A stretch of DNA of 6,448 nt from the NCBI GenBank assembly GCA_946534895.1, contig CAMNDE010000134.1, positions 1 through 6,448 of the forward strand, read 5' to 3'. The notes under the pieces were generated by a model. The model had not been told where the DNA came from. It saw only the letters and a list, made by a program, of their open reading frames with translations, and did no database searches. Every line of letters begins with the position of its first letter. Position 1 is the stretch's first letter. Source of the DNA: UBA2943 sp946534895. GTDB lineage: Bacteria; Bacillota; Clostridia; Christensenellales; Aristaeellaceae. Positions 5,638 through 6,448 of this stretch are shown here, in pieces. The translations under genes and the position numbers were made by a program.

Positions 5638-6410
5638 TTCGACTGTTCGATACGCATTGTCACCTGGACGAAGCATGCTTTGAAAATGATTTGCCAGCTG
5701 TTTTTGCGGACATGGAGGCAAATGGGATTGATGCATATGCCGTAATGGGTACCAATCTTGAAAGCAGTCGCAGGGGACTGGCGTTTGCTGACACACATGA
5801 AGGCGCATACGCCGCTGTGGGTTTTCATCCGGAAGAGGCGGATACATTTCAGGACAGGGACATATCCAGTCTCGCTGAGCTGCTTGAGCATCCCAGGGTG
5901 GTTGCAGTCGGAGAAATCGGCTTGGATTACCATTGGCCGGACGGCTGTGATCGGGAACAGCAGAAGCGCGTTCTTGATGCGCAGCTCGATCTGGCCTGGG
6001 AGCACAGCAAGCCGGCATGCTTTCATGTGCGTGATGCGCATGGCGATATGCTTGAGCTTCTCCGCAACCGGAATAAGCGGCTGCCCCGAGGTGTAATGCA
6101 CTGCTACAGCGGAAGCTGGGAGAGTGCCAGAAGCTATCTTGACCTCGGGATGTATCTGGCTTTTGGGGGAACGGTGACATTCCGCAATGCGAGAAAAGCA
6201 CAGGAAGTGGCGATGAAGGTACCGCTGGATCGGCTGCTTCTCGAAACAGACAGCCCCTATCTTTCGCCGGAGCCCTTCAGAGGAAGCAGAAACGATCCGT
6301 CACGTGTGCGCCTCGTGGCTGAAAAAGTGGCAGAGCTTCGCGGCATGCCCGTGGAAGAACTGGCTGAAATCACCTACCGGAATGCCAGAGTGTTTTTTGG
6401 GATCTCATGA
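5634..6410 (+). CDS. tatD: TatD-family metal-dependent hydrolase (DNase)
   Basis: A 258-residue cytoplasmic TIM-barrel amidohydrolase-fold protein of the TatD family; characterised members are Mg-dependent DNases with roles in DNA repair or degradation. All expected metal ligands are present: His8 and His10 in DTHCHLD, Glu94 in VGEIGLDY, His131 in FHVRDA, His156 in MHCYSG and Asp206 in LETDSPYL, followed by the family-typical PEPFRGSRNDPS (212-223). Length matches the family. The ATG overlaps the metG stop as ATGA, with GGAG (5620-5623) 10 nt upstream, so it is probably translated by coupling to metG and shares its T-box control. A metG-tatD order is common in Bacillota, where RNase M5 and KsgA genes often follow; here a hairpin terminator follows instead. 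The substrate in this organism is not shown by the sequence. Confidence 0.97.
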   Translation: MIRLFDTHCHLDEACFENDLPAVFADMEANGIDAYAVMGTNLESSRRGLAFADTHEGAYAAVGFHPEEADTFQDRDISSLAELLEHPRVVAVGEIGLDYHWPDGCDREQQKRVLDAQLDLAWEHSKPACFHVRDAHGDMLELLRNRNKRLPRGVMHCYSGSWESARSYLDLGMYLAFGGTVTFRNARKAQEVAMKVPLDRLLLETDSPYLSPEPFRGSRNDPSRVRLVAEKVAELRGMPVEELAEITYRNARVFFGIS

Positions 6411-6415
6411 GAACT

Positions 6416-6445
6416 GGGCGTCAGTCTATTGCTGACGCCCGTTTT
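6416..6445 (+). terminator. probable terminator of the metG-tatD operon
   Basis: GGGCGTCAG (6416-6424) and CTGACGCCC (6432-6440) form a perfect 9-bp GC-rich stem with loop TCTATTG, followed by GTTTTG. The T run is short and the window ends 3 bases later, so downstream context is missing. Its position only 5 nt after the tatD stop fits an operon end. The alternative, a reading frame starting at the ATGA overlap (6407) and running through the hairpin, is less likely. Confidence 0.72.
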
Positions 6446-6448
6446 GTG

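Noticed and set aside
4894..6201. 435-codon open frame on the minus strand
   Set aside because: It is the antisense shadow of metG and tatD, which carry all their family motifs; the translated sequence is rich in Cys, His and Arg, as is typical of a shadow frame.

Overview
The window reads as a chromosomal housekeeping segment from a low-to-mid GC Gram-positive bacterium (Bacillota, most likely Clostridia-like or Erysipelotrichia-like). The main reasons are a T-box tRNA-sensing leader in front of a methionyl-tRNA synthetase gene, intrinsic terminators, strong Shine-Dalgarno sequences, consensus sigma-A type promoters and a sugar-transfer-type ATP-grasp gene. All genes lie on the + strand and no mobile element, CRISPR array, tRNA or rRNA was seen.

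Left block (1-3088): a possible 3' tail of an upstream gene (stop at 57-59) is followed by a 96-nt gap with a weak extended -10 promoter and a small hairpin. Then come ychF (156-1256), an ATP-grasp protein of the sugar-transfer-associated type (1274-2284) and a secreted protein of unknown function with a probable Cys-His papain-like (CHAP/NlpC-like) fold (2288-3088). The three genes are separated by only 17 and 3 nt and are probably co-transcribed. No terminator lies directly after the third gene.

Middle block (3089-3660): this 572-nt gene-free stretch is densely packed with RNA. A perfect promoter (TTGACA, 16 nt, TATAAT) starts an RNA of about 190 nt whose ends form a long imperfect helix. 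The RNA has a UUCG-capped apical stem and is followed by a GAAA-loop terminator; I interpret it as 6S RNA (ssrS). About 20 nt after that terminator a second perfect promoter (TTGACA, 18 nt, TATAAT) starts the T-box leader of metG. The leader has an AUG (Met) specifier, a canonical T-box sequence and its own terminator.

Right block (3661-6448): metG (dimeric MetRS with C-terminal tRNA-binding domain) overlaps tatD (metal-dependent DNase family) by 4 nt, so they form one T-box-controlled operon. A 9-bp GC-rich hairpin with a short T run just after tatD probably ends it.

Most notable points: the probable 6S RNA gene between the two blocks, a C at the T-box position that normally reads the tRNA discriminator base (U would be expected for tRNA-Met), and the uncharacterised ATP-grasp plus secreted papain-fold gene pair linked to ychF.
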